From: Burkholderiales bacterium RIFCSPLOWO2_02_FULL_57_36
GTDB taxonomy: Bacteria; Pseudomonadota; Gammaproteobacteria; Burkholderiales; Burkholderiaceae_D
DNA: 64,000 bases
Assembly: GCA_001770855.1 (NCBI GenBank)
Contig: MESE01000052.1
Coordinates: 1 to 64,000, forward strand
Direction of reading: 5' to 3'
In this document: piece after piece, positions 26,711 to 34,908 of the stretch
Position numbering within the stretch: the stretch's first letter is position 1
How the letters are laid out: each line of letters begins with the position of its first letter
Notes under the pieces: generated by a model
What the model was told of the DNA's origin: nothing
What the model saw: only the letters and a program-made list of their open reading frames with translations
Databases searched by the model: none
Translations under genes and position numbers: made by a program

Positions 26711-27254
26711 CAGGACGGTCTGCTACGGGGTCACTTGGGAGCACAAGCAGCATTGCGTTTAGGCGGACGTAGGCGGAAAGCAAGGCCGAGGTTTCGAGCA
26801 GCGGCCACAGCGCAGCGCCTTCGGCCCGACTTCTTTTACCTTGATTTCACTTTCATTGGCAAAGGCCCGACTGTGCTGCGTCGAAGTGTAAAAAAATCCG
26901 TGAAATGCCCCGTGACATTGTTAACAAATGTAACTTGATATGTTACAGTCCAATTCGACTGCGGCCTTGTATAAAGAATAAACAACATACATCGCCGATA
27001 TTGATTTGATCCGCCAATACACCCGCAATGACTCCGCGGTTGACAGAAGAGCCGGCATGAACGGTCGTGCGGACGATAAACAGTCAAAGGGATGGGTCCT
27101 CCGTTGAAAATCCGATAAAACCGTTGCCGCGCCTGCGTAACGGGGAGTCAGGGCGATCCGAATTTAGCCGATGTGCATTGTGAATGTGCGCCGATTTCGA
27201 TGAACAGCCTGCTGATGATCCGTTTCACGCAATTCAGACTGACGGCGGCCGCAG
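26711..27254. promoter_or_regulatory. Intergenic region upstream of the eCIS operon with clustered palindromes
   Basis: A 544-base gap without a convincing gene. Around 26918-26947 there is a perfect palindrome TTGTTAACAA (26918-26927) directly followed by the inverted repeat TGTAAC (26929-26934) / GTTACA (26942-26947). The part near 26880-27000 is A+T-rich compared with the genes around it. A TATAAA occurs at 26970-26975 but lacks a good -35. This is the likely control region for the injection-system genes; the regulator is not identified. Confidence 0.45.
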
Positions 27255-27827
27255 ATGATTAGCGCTGCCATCAATCATCTCGCGAATCACCTGAATCAGT
27301 TCTTGCGGCGAGCATACAATCTCTCCGAAGACATCGTCGTGGTGTCGAATATCCTGGCCCAGGACGGCAGTATCGCCCCGCATATCAACAACAAGGTGGT
27401 GATATGCCTGGCGAATATCGAAAAGGATACCGTTGCGCATCGCGCCCCAAAAAGCGCCTCCGGCCCGGCTCGTTCCGCGGTTCACAGCACACCCGTTTTT
27501 CTGAATCTGTACGTGCTTGTCGCGGCGAATTTCAGCGGCGGCAATTATTCGGAAGCGCTCAAGTTCGTTTCCAGCACGATCAGTTTCTTCCAGAGATTGC
27601 CGGTCTTCGATCATCAGGTGACACCCGATCTCGACCAGCGGATAGAGAAACTGATCCTGGACATCGAAAATCTCAAGACGCATGAACTGAGCAACCTGTG
27701 GACCGTATTAAGCGGCCGGTACTTGCCGTCCGTGCTCTACAAGGTCCGCATGATCGCGTTCGATTCCGATGACATCGTCAGGCAAGTGCCGAGCGTCGGC
27801 GAGCCGGTTACCTCAGTGGGCCATTGA
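27255..27827 (+). CDS. eCIS cap/terminator protein, DUF4255 (Afp16/Pvc16-like)
   Basis: A 190-residue protein of the DUF4255 family, found in extracellular contractile injection systems, where the Afp16/Pvc16 relatives cap the tube and help end sheath assembly. The N-terminal pattern (INHLANHLNQFL, then IVVVSNIL) and the central LNLYVLVAANF with YSEAL are typical. It begins the eCIS gene run. The next gene starts 22 bases after its stop if the ATG at 27850 is used. Confidence 0.8.
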   Translation: MISAAINHLANHLNQFLRRAYNLSEDIVVVSNILAQDGSIAPHINNKVVICLANIEKDTVAHRAPKSASGPARSAVHSTPVFLNLYVLVAANFSGGNYSEALKFVSSTISFFQRLPVFDHQVTPDLDQRIEKLILDIENLKTHELSNLWTVLSGRYLPSVLYKVRMIAFDSDDIVRQVPSVGEPVTSVGH

Positions 27828-27849
27828 TGCCAGTTTCCCGGTCAGATCG

Positions 27850-28713
27850 ATGAGCGATCCTTATCTTCCATTGCTTCGCATCGTGGCGGAGCACGCATTT
27901 TTCCCGGCCACAAGCGGGATCCTCCGGTTCGCGCCCACGCAGCGTTGCAAGGCGCTGTGCGAGAAGTTCGGCTTCCTGATGCGTCCGGCATCGAACGGGG
28001 TCGACCTGTTCTGCCAGCTGTCGCAGCGCGACGACCTGCTCGCGGAAAATTGGGCTGATCCAGCCATGGCGCTCGAATTCAGCTGCTTTTCCGGCGATCC
28101 CAATTTTTCCGTCTACACCGAACTTGGTTCGCGCGCTGCGGATGACTGGATTTATCTCCACAGCAGCCAAGCCGTGCCCGAAGAAGACGGCAAGATCCGC
28201 TTGCATGACGGCGACTGCGTGACCGCATCTGAATTTCGCAAGACCGGCGCATCCGAAATCGCGACTCTGTTGGGCAAGAACTTCGATCCCGTAAAACCGG
28301 TTTTCTTCGTGGTCATTACGCTCAGCGATCTGGCAACGGCCTTGCAGAGCGCTCAGCCAGGGACCGCGCCGACTTATGTCCTGCGCTTCGCTGCCCGAAA
28401 AACGCTCTGGAAATATTATTTTCTGAGCGGCGTGGACGGCGCCGATCTTGCCATCGTCGATCTCGACGGGCGCGCCCGCTTCAAGCAGCGCGGCGTTACT
28501 TCGTTGCCGGGCAATCGCGACGCGCTCACGTTCGTCAGCGACGACGCGATCGAAATGCGGCAGACATATGCGCAGCGCTTCCAGTTGCGCGAACAGGGAG
28601 CGTTGGGCGAACGGATTCTCATCAAGCGGTTGCCGAATGCCGGCATCAGCGGAGTCGGGAGAGAATTAGTAGAGGGAAAGGCAGTACTCGTGTCGGAAAT
28701 TTACATCAACTGA
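27850..28713 (+). CDS. Uncharacterised eCIS-locus protein between cap and sheath genes
   Basis: A 287-residue protein, choosing the ATG at 27850 (MSDPYLPLL); an earlier in-frame start at 27769 would overlap the cap gene by about 60 bases. No signal peptide or membrane helix is seen. The sequence is mixed alpha/beta, with segments such as TYVLRFAARKTLWKYYF and ERILIKRLPNAG near the C-terminus. I recognise no family. Its place between the DUF4255 gene and the sheath gene, with short spacing on both sides, suggests a structural or assembly part of the particle. Confidence 0.7.
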   Translation: MSDPYLPLLRIVAEHAFFPATSGILRFAPTQRCKALCEKFGFLMRPASNGVDLFCQLSQRDDLLAENWADPAMALEFSCFSGDPNFSVYTELGSRAADDWIYLHSSQAVPEEDGKIRLHDGDCVTASEFRKTGASEIATLLGKNFDPVKPVFFVVITLSDLATALQSAQPGTAPTYVLRFAARKTLWKYYFLSGVDGADLAIVDLDGRARFKQRGVTSLPGNRDALTFVSDDAIEMRQTYAQRFQLREQGALGERILIKRLPNAGISGVGRELVEGKAVLVSEIYIN

Positions 28714-28737
28714 TTAACATACTTTAAGGACGCAATT

Positions 28738-30294
28738 ATGGGTCAATACAAAACACCAGGGGTCTATGTTGTCGAAAAGAACGCCTTTCCGAACTCGGTA
28801 GTGGAGGTGGCCACTGCGGTTCCTGCATTCATCGGCTACACGGCAATTGCGGACAACAAGGGATCGCCATTAACCGACAAGTCCTGGCGCATCACGTCGA
28901 TGGCTGAGTTCGAATCCTACTTCGGCGGCGCGCCGATGACCACATTCACGATTGGCGAAAATGCGGAAAAATCCGGCGTGGATGCCGACTTCTCCGTGTT
29001 CGACGCCACTGCCAAGAAAAGTGTTGACTATGTCGTCGGCAAGACGGCCGGCAAGCATCTACTGTACTACAGCATGAAACTGTTTTTCCAGAACGGCGGC
29101 GGCGCATGCCACGTCGTTTCGGTCGGCAAGCATGGCGCCGACATCGATCCGGGCAAGCTCACCAAGGGCATCGAGGTTCTGCTCAAGGAACAGGAGCCGA
29201 CCATGGTGGTGATTCCGGAAGCGATGCTGTTGTCGGCGGCCGACTGTGCAACACTGCAGCAGAACATGCTGATGCACTGCGGCTTCAAGATGAAGAATCG
29301 CTTCGCGATCCTTGACGTGTATGACGGCTACAAGGACCGGCAAGACCCTTCCGGCGACGTCATCAACGCGTTCCGCGAATCGGTCGGCACCAACTTCCTC
29401 GGTTTCGGCGCTGCGTACTATCCGTGGGTCAACTCCACCGTGGTCGCGCTCAAGGATGTCGATTTCACTCATCTGACCAATGTCGACAAGTTGCAGGCAT
29501 TGCTGACCGACGAACTGAGCCCGGTGCTGAAACCGGCAGTGATAGCGCCGGGCATGCAGACCAAGATCGATCAGATCACCAAGACGGTGGCCGACATCGG
29601 CAAGGACTGGAGCGCGGAGCCGAATGCGACGCAGCAGATCGAAATCCTCAACAACACGCTGATGGCGATCAGTCCGCTGTACTCCAAGGTTTTGCTGGCG
29701 ATGCAACGCAAGCTCAACCTGCTGCCGCCGAGCGCGGCCATGGCCGGTCTGTACACCATGGTCGACAACACGCGCGGCGTCTGGAAGGCGCCCGCCAATG
29801 TCAGCCTGGTCGGCGTCACATCGCCGATCGTCAACATCACGCACGACGATCAGGAAGACCTGAACGTGACCACGCAAGGTAAATCGGTCAATGCGATCCG
29901 CTCTTTCATCGGCGAAGGCACCCTGGTCTGGGGCGCACGCACCCTGGACGGCAATAGCCTCGACTGGCGCTACATTAACGTGCGCCGCACGATGATCATG
30001 CTTGAAGAGTCGCTGCGCCTGGCCAGCAAGGCTTATGTGTTCGAACCGAACGTCGCCAATACCTGGATCACGATCAAGAGCATGGCGCGCAACTTCCTGA
30101 CCGGTATCTGGAAGCGCGGCGGATTGGCCGGCGCCAGCCCGGAAGATGCATTCAGCGTTTCAGTCGGCTTGAACGAGACCATGACGGCGGACGACATTCT
30201 CGAAGGAATTCTGCGGGTAACGGTGCTGGTTGCGATCAGCCGCCCGGCCGAGTTCATCGAGATCACGTTCCAGCAGCAGATGCAGAAGTCCTGA
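28738..30294 (+). CDS. Contractile sheath protein (Afp2/3/4-like)
   Basis: A 518-residue phage-tail-sheath-family protein. The N-terminus, YKTPGVYVVEKNAFPNSVV, is the characteristic start of eCIS sheaths (beta-strand exchange arm), followed by VATAVPAFIGYT. The C-terminal domain contains YINVRRTMIMLEESLR and ITFQQQM, typical of the conserved sheath core. It forms the contractile outer cylinder. Afp has three sheath paralogues; only this one is present here. An 83-base gap with a short GC-rich hairpin (stem 30313-30317 / 30325-30329) separates it from the tube gene. Confidence 0.93.
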   Translation: MGQYKTPGVYVVEKNAFPNSVVEVATAVPAFIGYTAIADNKGSPLTDKSWRITSMAEFESYFGGAPMTTFTIGENAEKSGVDADFSVFDATAKKSVDYVVGKTAGKHLLYYSMKLFFQNGGGACHVVSVGKHGADIDPGKLTKGIEVLLKEQEPTMVVIPEAMLLSAADCATLQQNMLMHCGFKMKNRFAILDVYDGYKDRQDPSGDVINAFRESVGTNFLGFGAAYYPWVNSTVVALKDVDFTHLTNVDKLQALLTDELSPVLKPAVIAPGMQTKIDQITKTVADIGKDWSAEPNATQQIEILNNTLMAISPLYSKVLLAMQRKLNLLPPSAAMAGLYTMVDNTRGVWKAPANVSLVGVTSPIVNITHDDQEDLNVTTQGKSVNAIRSFIGEGTLVWGARTLDGNSLDWRYINVRRTMIMLEESLRLASKAYVFEPNVANTWITIKSMARNFLTGIWKRGGLAGASPEDAFSVSVGLNETMTADDILEGILRVTVLVAISRPAEFIEITFQQQMQKS

Positions 30295-30377
30295 CCGGAA
30301 AACGGCATTGCGGCGCGTGCACGGCGCGCGCTTTCGTCAAATTATCCTTGCAAACTTATTTATGAAAGAGGCTCGTT

Positions 30378-30836
30378 ATGGCAGATGATGGATCAAAGCA
30401 ATCAACGGCAGTCTGGCCGCTCCCGAAGTTTTATTTCCAGGTGAAGTGGGATTCGCAGGTCATGTCGTTTCAAGAAGTAAGCGGACTCGACATCCAGTCC
30501 GAGGAAATCAAATATCGTCACGGCGACAGCCCTGAATTTTCGGTGATCAAGATGCCGGGTTTGAAAAAGGTCGGCAACGTCACGATGAAGAAAGGCGTGT
30601 TCAAGTCGGATAACAAGTTCTGGGACTGGTTCAACCAGATCAAGATGAACACCATCAAGCGCGTGCCGGTCACGATCAGCCTGCTGGACGAGGCCGGTGC
30701 ACCGACCATGGTCTGGACCCTGGCCAACGCCTGGCCGACCAAGATTACCGGCACGGATCTCAAGGCTGAAGGCAACGAGGCATCGATCGAAACGATCGAG
30801 ATCGTGCATGAAGGCTTGACCATCTCCAACGGTTGA
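30378..30836 (+). CDS. Inner tube protein (Afp1-like, T4 gp19 family)
   Basis: A 152-residue tube protein. LPKFYFQVKWDSQVMSFQEVSGL and GVFKSDNKFWDWFNQI are hallmarks of the T4 gp19/Hcp-like tube family, whose hexameric rings stack inside the sheath. GAAAGAGG precedes the ATG. This is the more Afp1-like of two tube genes, so it is probably the main lumen-forming subunit. Confidence 0.92.
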   Translation: MADDGSKQSTAVWPLPKFYFQVKWDSQVMSFQEVSGLDIQSEEIKYRHGDSPEFSVIKMPGLKKVGNVTMKKGVFKSDNKFWDWFNQIKMNTIKRVPVTISLLDEAGAPTMVWTLANAWPTKITGTDLKAEGNEASIETIEIVHEGLTISNG

Positions 30837-30874
30837 TGGTTTTCATGCCTTTGTCTTTGTGTGGGCGATAGCCG

Positions 30875-31351
30875 ATGTCAATTCTGTCTTCGATGTTTTC
30901 GTCGGACGGCTATCAGCCGTCCGCCTTTTATTTCAAGGTGGTTTTCGGCGCCACTCTCGGCTTGACCGATACCTCGTTTCAAGAGGTGTCGGGCATTGCT
31001 GCCGAACTCGATACCGAGACGGTGGTCGAGGGTGGCGAGAATCGCTATGTACACACATTGCCGAAAGGCGTGAAGCATCCCAGGCTCGAACTCAAGCGCG
31101 GCATCGCACCGATGACCTCACCGCTGGTGTTGTGGTGCCGTTCGGTATTCGAACTGGATTTCATTGCGCCGATCATCGCGCAACCGGTGGGGGTCTATCT
31201 GATGAATGCAGACCGGATTCCGATCCGCGCGTGGTCGTTTGCCAATGCCTATCCGATCAAGTGGGAAGTGGACGGCTTCGGTTCGACCAAGAACGAAGTC
31301 GCGATTGAAAAAATTGTGCTGAGTTATACCTATTCCAACAGGCTGATATAA
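30875..31351 (+). CDS. Second tube protein (Afp5-like tube initiator)
   Basis: A 158-residue paralogue of the tube protein, with FYFKVVFGATLGLTDTSFQEVSG near the N-terminus and LKRGIAPMTSPLVLWCRSVF in the middle. It is divergent from the first tube protein. In Afp and PVC systems a second tube-type protein (Afp5) joins the tube to the baseplate hub; the position just before the LysM hub gene fits that role. The next small gene begins five bases after its stop. Confidence 0.88.
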   Translation: MSILSSMFSSDGYQPSAFYFKVVFGATLGLTDTSFQEVSGIAAELDTETVVEGGENRYVHTLPKGVKHPRLELKRGIAPMTSPLVLWCRSVFELDFIAPIIAQPVGVYLMNADRIPIRAWSFANAYPIKWEVDGFGSTKNEVAIEKIVLSYTYSNRLI

Positions 31352-31356
31352 CAACC

Positions 31357-31530
31357 ATGTCAATCGAGATTAAACAATTGCAGATCAAGTCCAGCGTGGT
31401 GCAGCGTTGCGCCGACGGTTCGGGCGAGGATGGCGATGCATCGGAGCAGACGCAGTCGATGAAGGAAGAAATCCTGGCGGAATGCAAAAGCTTGATCCTC
31501 GACGTGCTCAGTGAATTGCAGGAGCGCTAG
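31357..31530 (+). CDS. Small eCIS protein, DUF5908-like
   Basis: A 57-residue protein starting MSIEIKQLQIKSSV and ending LILDVLSELQER. This is the pattern of DUF5908, a short family found between tube and LysM genes in eCIS loci: an N-terminal strand with 'I..L.I.s.V', then a C-terminal helix. It lies five bases after the second tube gene, and its TAG directly touches the ATG of the next gene. The function is unknown; a peripheral baseplate role has been assumed for the family. Confidence 0.75.
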   Translation: MSIEIKQLQIKSSVVQRCADGSGEDGDASEQTQSMKEEILAECKSLILDVLSELQER

Positions 31531-32220
31531 ATGGCGGGTTTCAGCACAGGCTTGAAGGAAAAGCTGAAGATATCCCCTTGCCAGGTCGATGCGGGGAAAA
31601 TCACCGTCGATACCAGCTTGCCGTATTTCGAGGCATTGATCAATCCATCCGGATACAAGCATCAGTTTTCGATTTCCTACAACAAGAAAAAAACGCTGGG
31701 GCAGGCCGGCGCGGAGCCGAAGTTCAACGCGATCTGTCCCGAAAAGCTGACGCTGCCGGAACTGGTGCTCGACGGCACCGGCGTGGTTGCGCTGCTGGGC
31801 ATGGAAGATGTGACCACACTGGTCGAACGCCTGATGTCGGTGATTTATGCCTACCAGGGCGAAAAGCATGAGCCGAACTATGTGCGGTTCCTGTGGGGCA
31901 GCCTGATTTTTTTCGGACGGGTGGAATCGATCGCGATCGACTATACGCTGTTCAAACCGAGCGGCGAACCGCTGCGCGCGAAAGTGCAACTCGGCGTCGT
32001 GGGCTGGATGAGCACGGAAGAAATCACGCTGCGCTCCAATCGAAGTTCACCTGATCTGAGCCATATCGTCGAAGTCAAAGCAGGCGATTCGCTGCCGCTC
32101 TTATGCAATCGGATTTACAAGAATTCTTCGTACTACCTGGAAGTGGCGCGGGTCAACAACCTGACCAATTTTCGTGATTTGAAACCGGGGCTCAAGCTTC
32201 GGTTTCCTCCGTTGAGCTGA
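31531..32220 (+). CDS. LysM-domain baseplate hub protein (Afp7-like)
   Basis: A 229-residue protein. The N-terminal part (about 1-170) is the tube/hub domain, with FEALINPSGYKHQFSISY and FLWGSLIFFGRVESI, as in Afp7/gp53-like proteins. The C-terminus (about 180-229; VKAGDSLPLLCNRIY through LKPGLKLRFP) is a LysM domain. In eCIS this protein links the spike hub to the surrounding baseplate. Its start directly follows the DUF5908 stop, and the spike gene starts five bases after its own stop. Confidence 0.9.
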   Translation: MAGFSTGLKEKLKISPCQVDAGKITVDTSLPYFEALINPSGYKHQFSISYNKKKTLGQAGAEPKFNAICPEKLTLPELVLDGTGVVALLGMEDVTTLVERLMSVIYAYQGEKHEPNYVRFLWGSLIFFGRVESIAIDYTLFKPSGEPLRAKVQLGVVGWMSTEEITLRSNRSSPDLSHIVEVKAGDSLPLLCNRIYKNSSYYLEVARVNNLTNFRDLKPGLKLRFPPLS

Positions 32221-32224
32221 AGCG

Positions 32225-34015
32225 ATGGCAGTTTCTCCAAGTACCGACAGCAGCGGCGTCATCAAGCTGAGCATTCTCAGCGATGAAGCGCCCATACCGG
32301 ATACGATCCAGATCATATCGGTTGAGGTGTCCAAAACCGTCAACAAGATTCCGGTGGCGAAGATCGTCCTGATGGACGGCGACATGCCCGACGGCGATTT
32401 TCCGGCCAGTGACGGGGCTACGTTCGTGCCCGGTGCAAAGATCCAGATCAATGCCGGTTACGGCTCGGACGAGGCGTCGATTTTTTCCGGCGTGGTGGTC
32501 AAACACGGCATCAAGATCACCGGCGACAACGAGGCGCGTCTGTGCATCGAATGCCGGCATGCGGCGGTCGCGATGACCGTGGGGCGCAAGAATGTCAATC
32601 ATCTCGATTCAGCCGACAGCGATGTGATCACGGCCCTGATCGGGGCGTGCTCGGACTTGTCAGCCGATGTTGACGCCACCGGCACGAAATACAAGGAACT
32701 GGTGCAGTACTACTGCACCGACTGGGATTTCATCCTGTCGCGCGCCGAGGCCAATGGTTTGCTGGTGATTGCGGGCGACGATTCGGTTACGGTCAAGGCG
32801 CCGGCGACGAGCGGCAGTCCGGTGCTGAGCGTTACCTATGGCATCGATCTGATGTCGTTCCAGGCCGAGATCGATGCACGCTCCCAATTGACTCAGGTGA
32901 GCGGCACGGTCTGGGATCCGGCGACCCAGGCCGTGGTGGAGCAGCAGTCCGGTCCGGCAACCCTCAATGCGCAGGGCAATCTGGAAGCAGCCACACTGGC
33001 GCAAGTCATCGGGCTCGCGTCGCTGCGCTTGCAGACTGCGGTGCCGCTCGAAAATACCGCGCTCAAGGCATGGACCGATTCGCGCCAGATCAAGGCTGGA
33101 TTGGCGCGTGTCCGCGGCAGCATGAGTTTCCAAGGCAGCGCGCTTGCGCTACCGGGCAGCCTGATTGAACTCAAGGGGGTCGGCGCACGCTTTAGCGGCA
33201 ACGTATTTGTCAGCACCGTCGAGCACCATATTATTGCCGGCAACTGGATCACGAAAGTCGAGTTCGGCATGGCGCCGGAATGGTTTTCCGATCGCAACGG
33301 ATCGATGTCGGAATCGGCATCTGGACTGACGCCGGGTGTGACCGGATTGCAAATCGGCGTGGTGATGAAACTCGATGAAGACCCGGACGGTCAGAGCAAG
33401 ATCCAGGTCGCGATCCCGGTATTGCAGGCGGAGACCGAAGGCGTGTGGGCCAGGCTGGCCGGATTTTACGCGTCGGAAAGCATCGGGGCTTTTTTCATTC
33501 CTGAGATCGGCGATGAAGTGGTGGTCGGCTATTTCAATAACGATCCGTCGCATCCGGTAGTGCTGGGCAGCCTGTACAGCAGCATGCGCGCGCCGCCGTA
33601 TGCGCTGACCGCCGAGAATTACACCAAGGCGATCGTGACCAAGGGCTTGCTCAAGATCGAATTCGACGATGAGAAGAAAGTAATCACCGTGGTCACGCCC
33701 GCGAAAAACACGATCGTCATGAGCGATGACGCCAAGTCGATCTGCATGCAGGACCAGAACGGCAACAAGATCGAGATGACCACCAGCGGCATCTTGCTCG
33801 ACAGCCCGTTCGACATCGAGTTGAAAGCCAAGGGCAACATCACGCTGGCCGCAACCGGCAATATCGAAAGCACTGCACAGATGGATATCAAGAGTGAAGG
33901 TCTCAACATCAACAGCAATGCAAAGGTAAGTTTGGTCGCCAAAGGTTCGGCCAGCGCAGAGTTGTCGGCGTCAGGGCAGGTGACGGTCAAGGGTGCGATG
34001 GTGATGATTAATTAA
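32225..34015 (+). CDS. VgrG/gp5-gp27-like spike hub protein (Afp8-like)
   Basis: A 596-residue central spike protein. The N-terminal half (about 1-370) is the gp27-like hub; an OB-fold follows near 375-460 (IPVLQAETEGVWARLAGFYAS...GFFIPEIGDEV-type sequence); the C-terminus (about 500-596) is a run of short repeated strands with alternating polar residues (IELKAKGNITLAATGN), the triple-stranded beta-helix needle. It would trimerise at the tip of the tube and carry the PAAR protein encoded next. No extra enzymatic domain is seen at its C-terminus. Confidence 0.92.
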   Translation: MAVSPSTDSSGVIKLSILSDEAPIPDTIQIISVEVSKTVNKIPVAKIVLMDGDMPDGDFPASDGATFVPGAKIQINAGYGSDEASIFSGVVVKHGIKITGDNEARLCIECRHAAVAMTVGRKNVNHLDSADSDVITALIGACSDLSADVDATGTKYKELVQYYCTDWDFILSRAEANGLLVIAGDDSVTVKAPATSGSPVLSVTYGIDLMSFQAEIDARSQLTQVSGTVWDPATQAVVEQQSGPATLNAQGNLEAATLAQVIGLASLRLQTAVPLENTALKAWTDSRQIKAGLARVRGSMSFQGSALALPGSLIELKGVGARFSGNVFVSTVEHHIIAGNWITKVEFGMAPEWFSDRNGSMSESASGLTPGVTGLQIGVVMKLDEDPDGQSKIQVAIPVLQAETEGVWARLAGFYASESIGAFFIPEIGDEVVVGYFNNDPSHPVVLGSLYSSMRAPPYALTAENYTKAIVTKGLLKIEFDDEKKVITVVTPAKNTIVMSDDAKSICMQDQNGNKIEMTTSGILLDSPFDIELKAKGNITLAATGNIESTAQMDIKSEGLNINSNAKVSLVAKGSASAELSASGQVTVKGAMVMIN

Positions 34016-34096
34016 GAGCGTCAAGCATCTACTGAATTTTTGGCTGGGTGTTTTGCAACCACAGCCGTGCCCGCTATAAAGGAAAAGAGGACAGAT

Positions 34097-34399
34097 ATGC
34101 CGCTTGCCGCAAGACTGACTGACATGCACACCTGCCCGATGCAGACGCCTGCGGTTCCGTCGCCGATTCCGCACGTCGGAGGACCGATCGTCGGTCCCGG
34201 CGTGCCGACCGTCTTGATCGGCAAGCTCCCGGCTGCCGTGGTTACCGATCAGTGCGTCTGCGTCGGCCCGCCAGATGCGATTGCAATGGGATCGATGACG
34301 GTGATGATCGGCAAGAAACCGGCGGCACGGATGGGCGACACTTGCGCGCATGGCGGCAGTATCGTGGCCGGCTGTCCGACTGTCATGATCGGCGGCTGA
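34097..34399 (+). CDS. PAAR-domain spike tip protein (Afp10-like)
   Basis: A 100-residue protein made almost wholly of a PAAR domain: repeated G-x-P and hydrophobic pairs (VGGPIVGPGVPTVLIGKLPA) and Cys/His pairs that likely bind a metal (HTCPM, CVCVGPPD, DTCAHGG). It sharpens the spike. The ATG at 34097 is preceded by AAAGAGGA; an upstream start at 34040 is unlikely. It has no C-terminal toxin extension. Confidence 0.92.
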   Translation: MPLAARLTDMHTCPMQTPAVPSPIPHVGGPIVGPGVPTVLIGKLPAAVVTDQCVCVGPPDAIAMGSMTVMIGKKPAARMGDTCAHGGSIVAGCPTVMIGG

Positions 34400-34419
34400 C
34401 GCCGTCCTTTGGAAATTTA

Positions 34420-34854
34420 ATGACTTCCGACAAATCCTTTCTTGGCAGCGGTTGGGCTTTTCCACCGTCCTTCAGCAAACAGGGCAATGCGCTGGTTGCC
34501 GGCGGACGCGTGGCCATGGTCACCGCGGAAGACGATATTCGCGAAAGCCTGTATATCCTTTTATCGACCACGCCGGGCGAGCGCATCATGCAACCGTCCT
34601 ATGGCTGCGGTATCAAGTCCCACGTGTTCGATGCACTCAGCAACGGCGTGGTGACCGAAATCAAGAACCAGATCGAACGCGCGATCCTGTTTTTCGAACC
34701 GAGAATTACGCTCAATGCGATTCAGGTTACCGACCGCGAAATTCTCAACGGGCGCCTCGATATCATGATCGATTACACGGTGCGCGCCACCAATACCCGC
34801 AGCAACATGGTGTATCCATTCTATTTTCTGGAAGGAACCAATGTTGCACGATAA
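34420..34854 (+). CDS. gp25-like baseplate wedge protein (Afp9-like)
   Basis: A 144-residue GPW/gp25-family protein. The diagnostic part is EDDIRESLYILLSTTPGERIMQPSYG, where ESLxxLLxTxPGER is conserved in gp25/TssE. The start ATG at 34420 lies about 20 bases after the PAAR stop; longer frames overlap the PAAR gene. It nucleates the sheath on the baseplate. A gap of about 55 bases leads to the next start at 34909. Confidence 0.92.
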   Translation: MTSDKSFLGSGWAFPPSFSKQGNALVAGGRVAMVTAEDDIRESLYILLSTTPGERIMQPSYGCGIKSHVFDALSNGVVTEIKNQIERAILFFEPRITLNAIQVTDREILNGRLDIMIDYTVRATNTRSNMVYPFYFLEGTNVAR

Positions 34855-34908
34855 CTGCCCGGTGCCGCGCCCCATGTGCTCGCCCGGCGGGAAGCCGCGG
34901 GCCGCGCA

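Noticed and set aside
30301..30340. Terminator between sheath and tube genes
   Set aside because: There is a 5-bp GC stem with a 7-base loop but no T tract, and the genes belong to one assembly unit. At most it weakens read-through or stabilises message ends.
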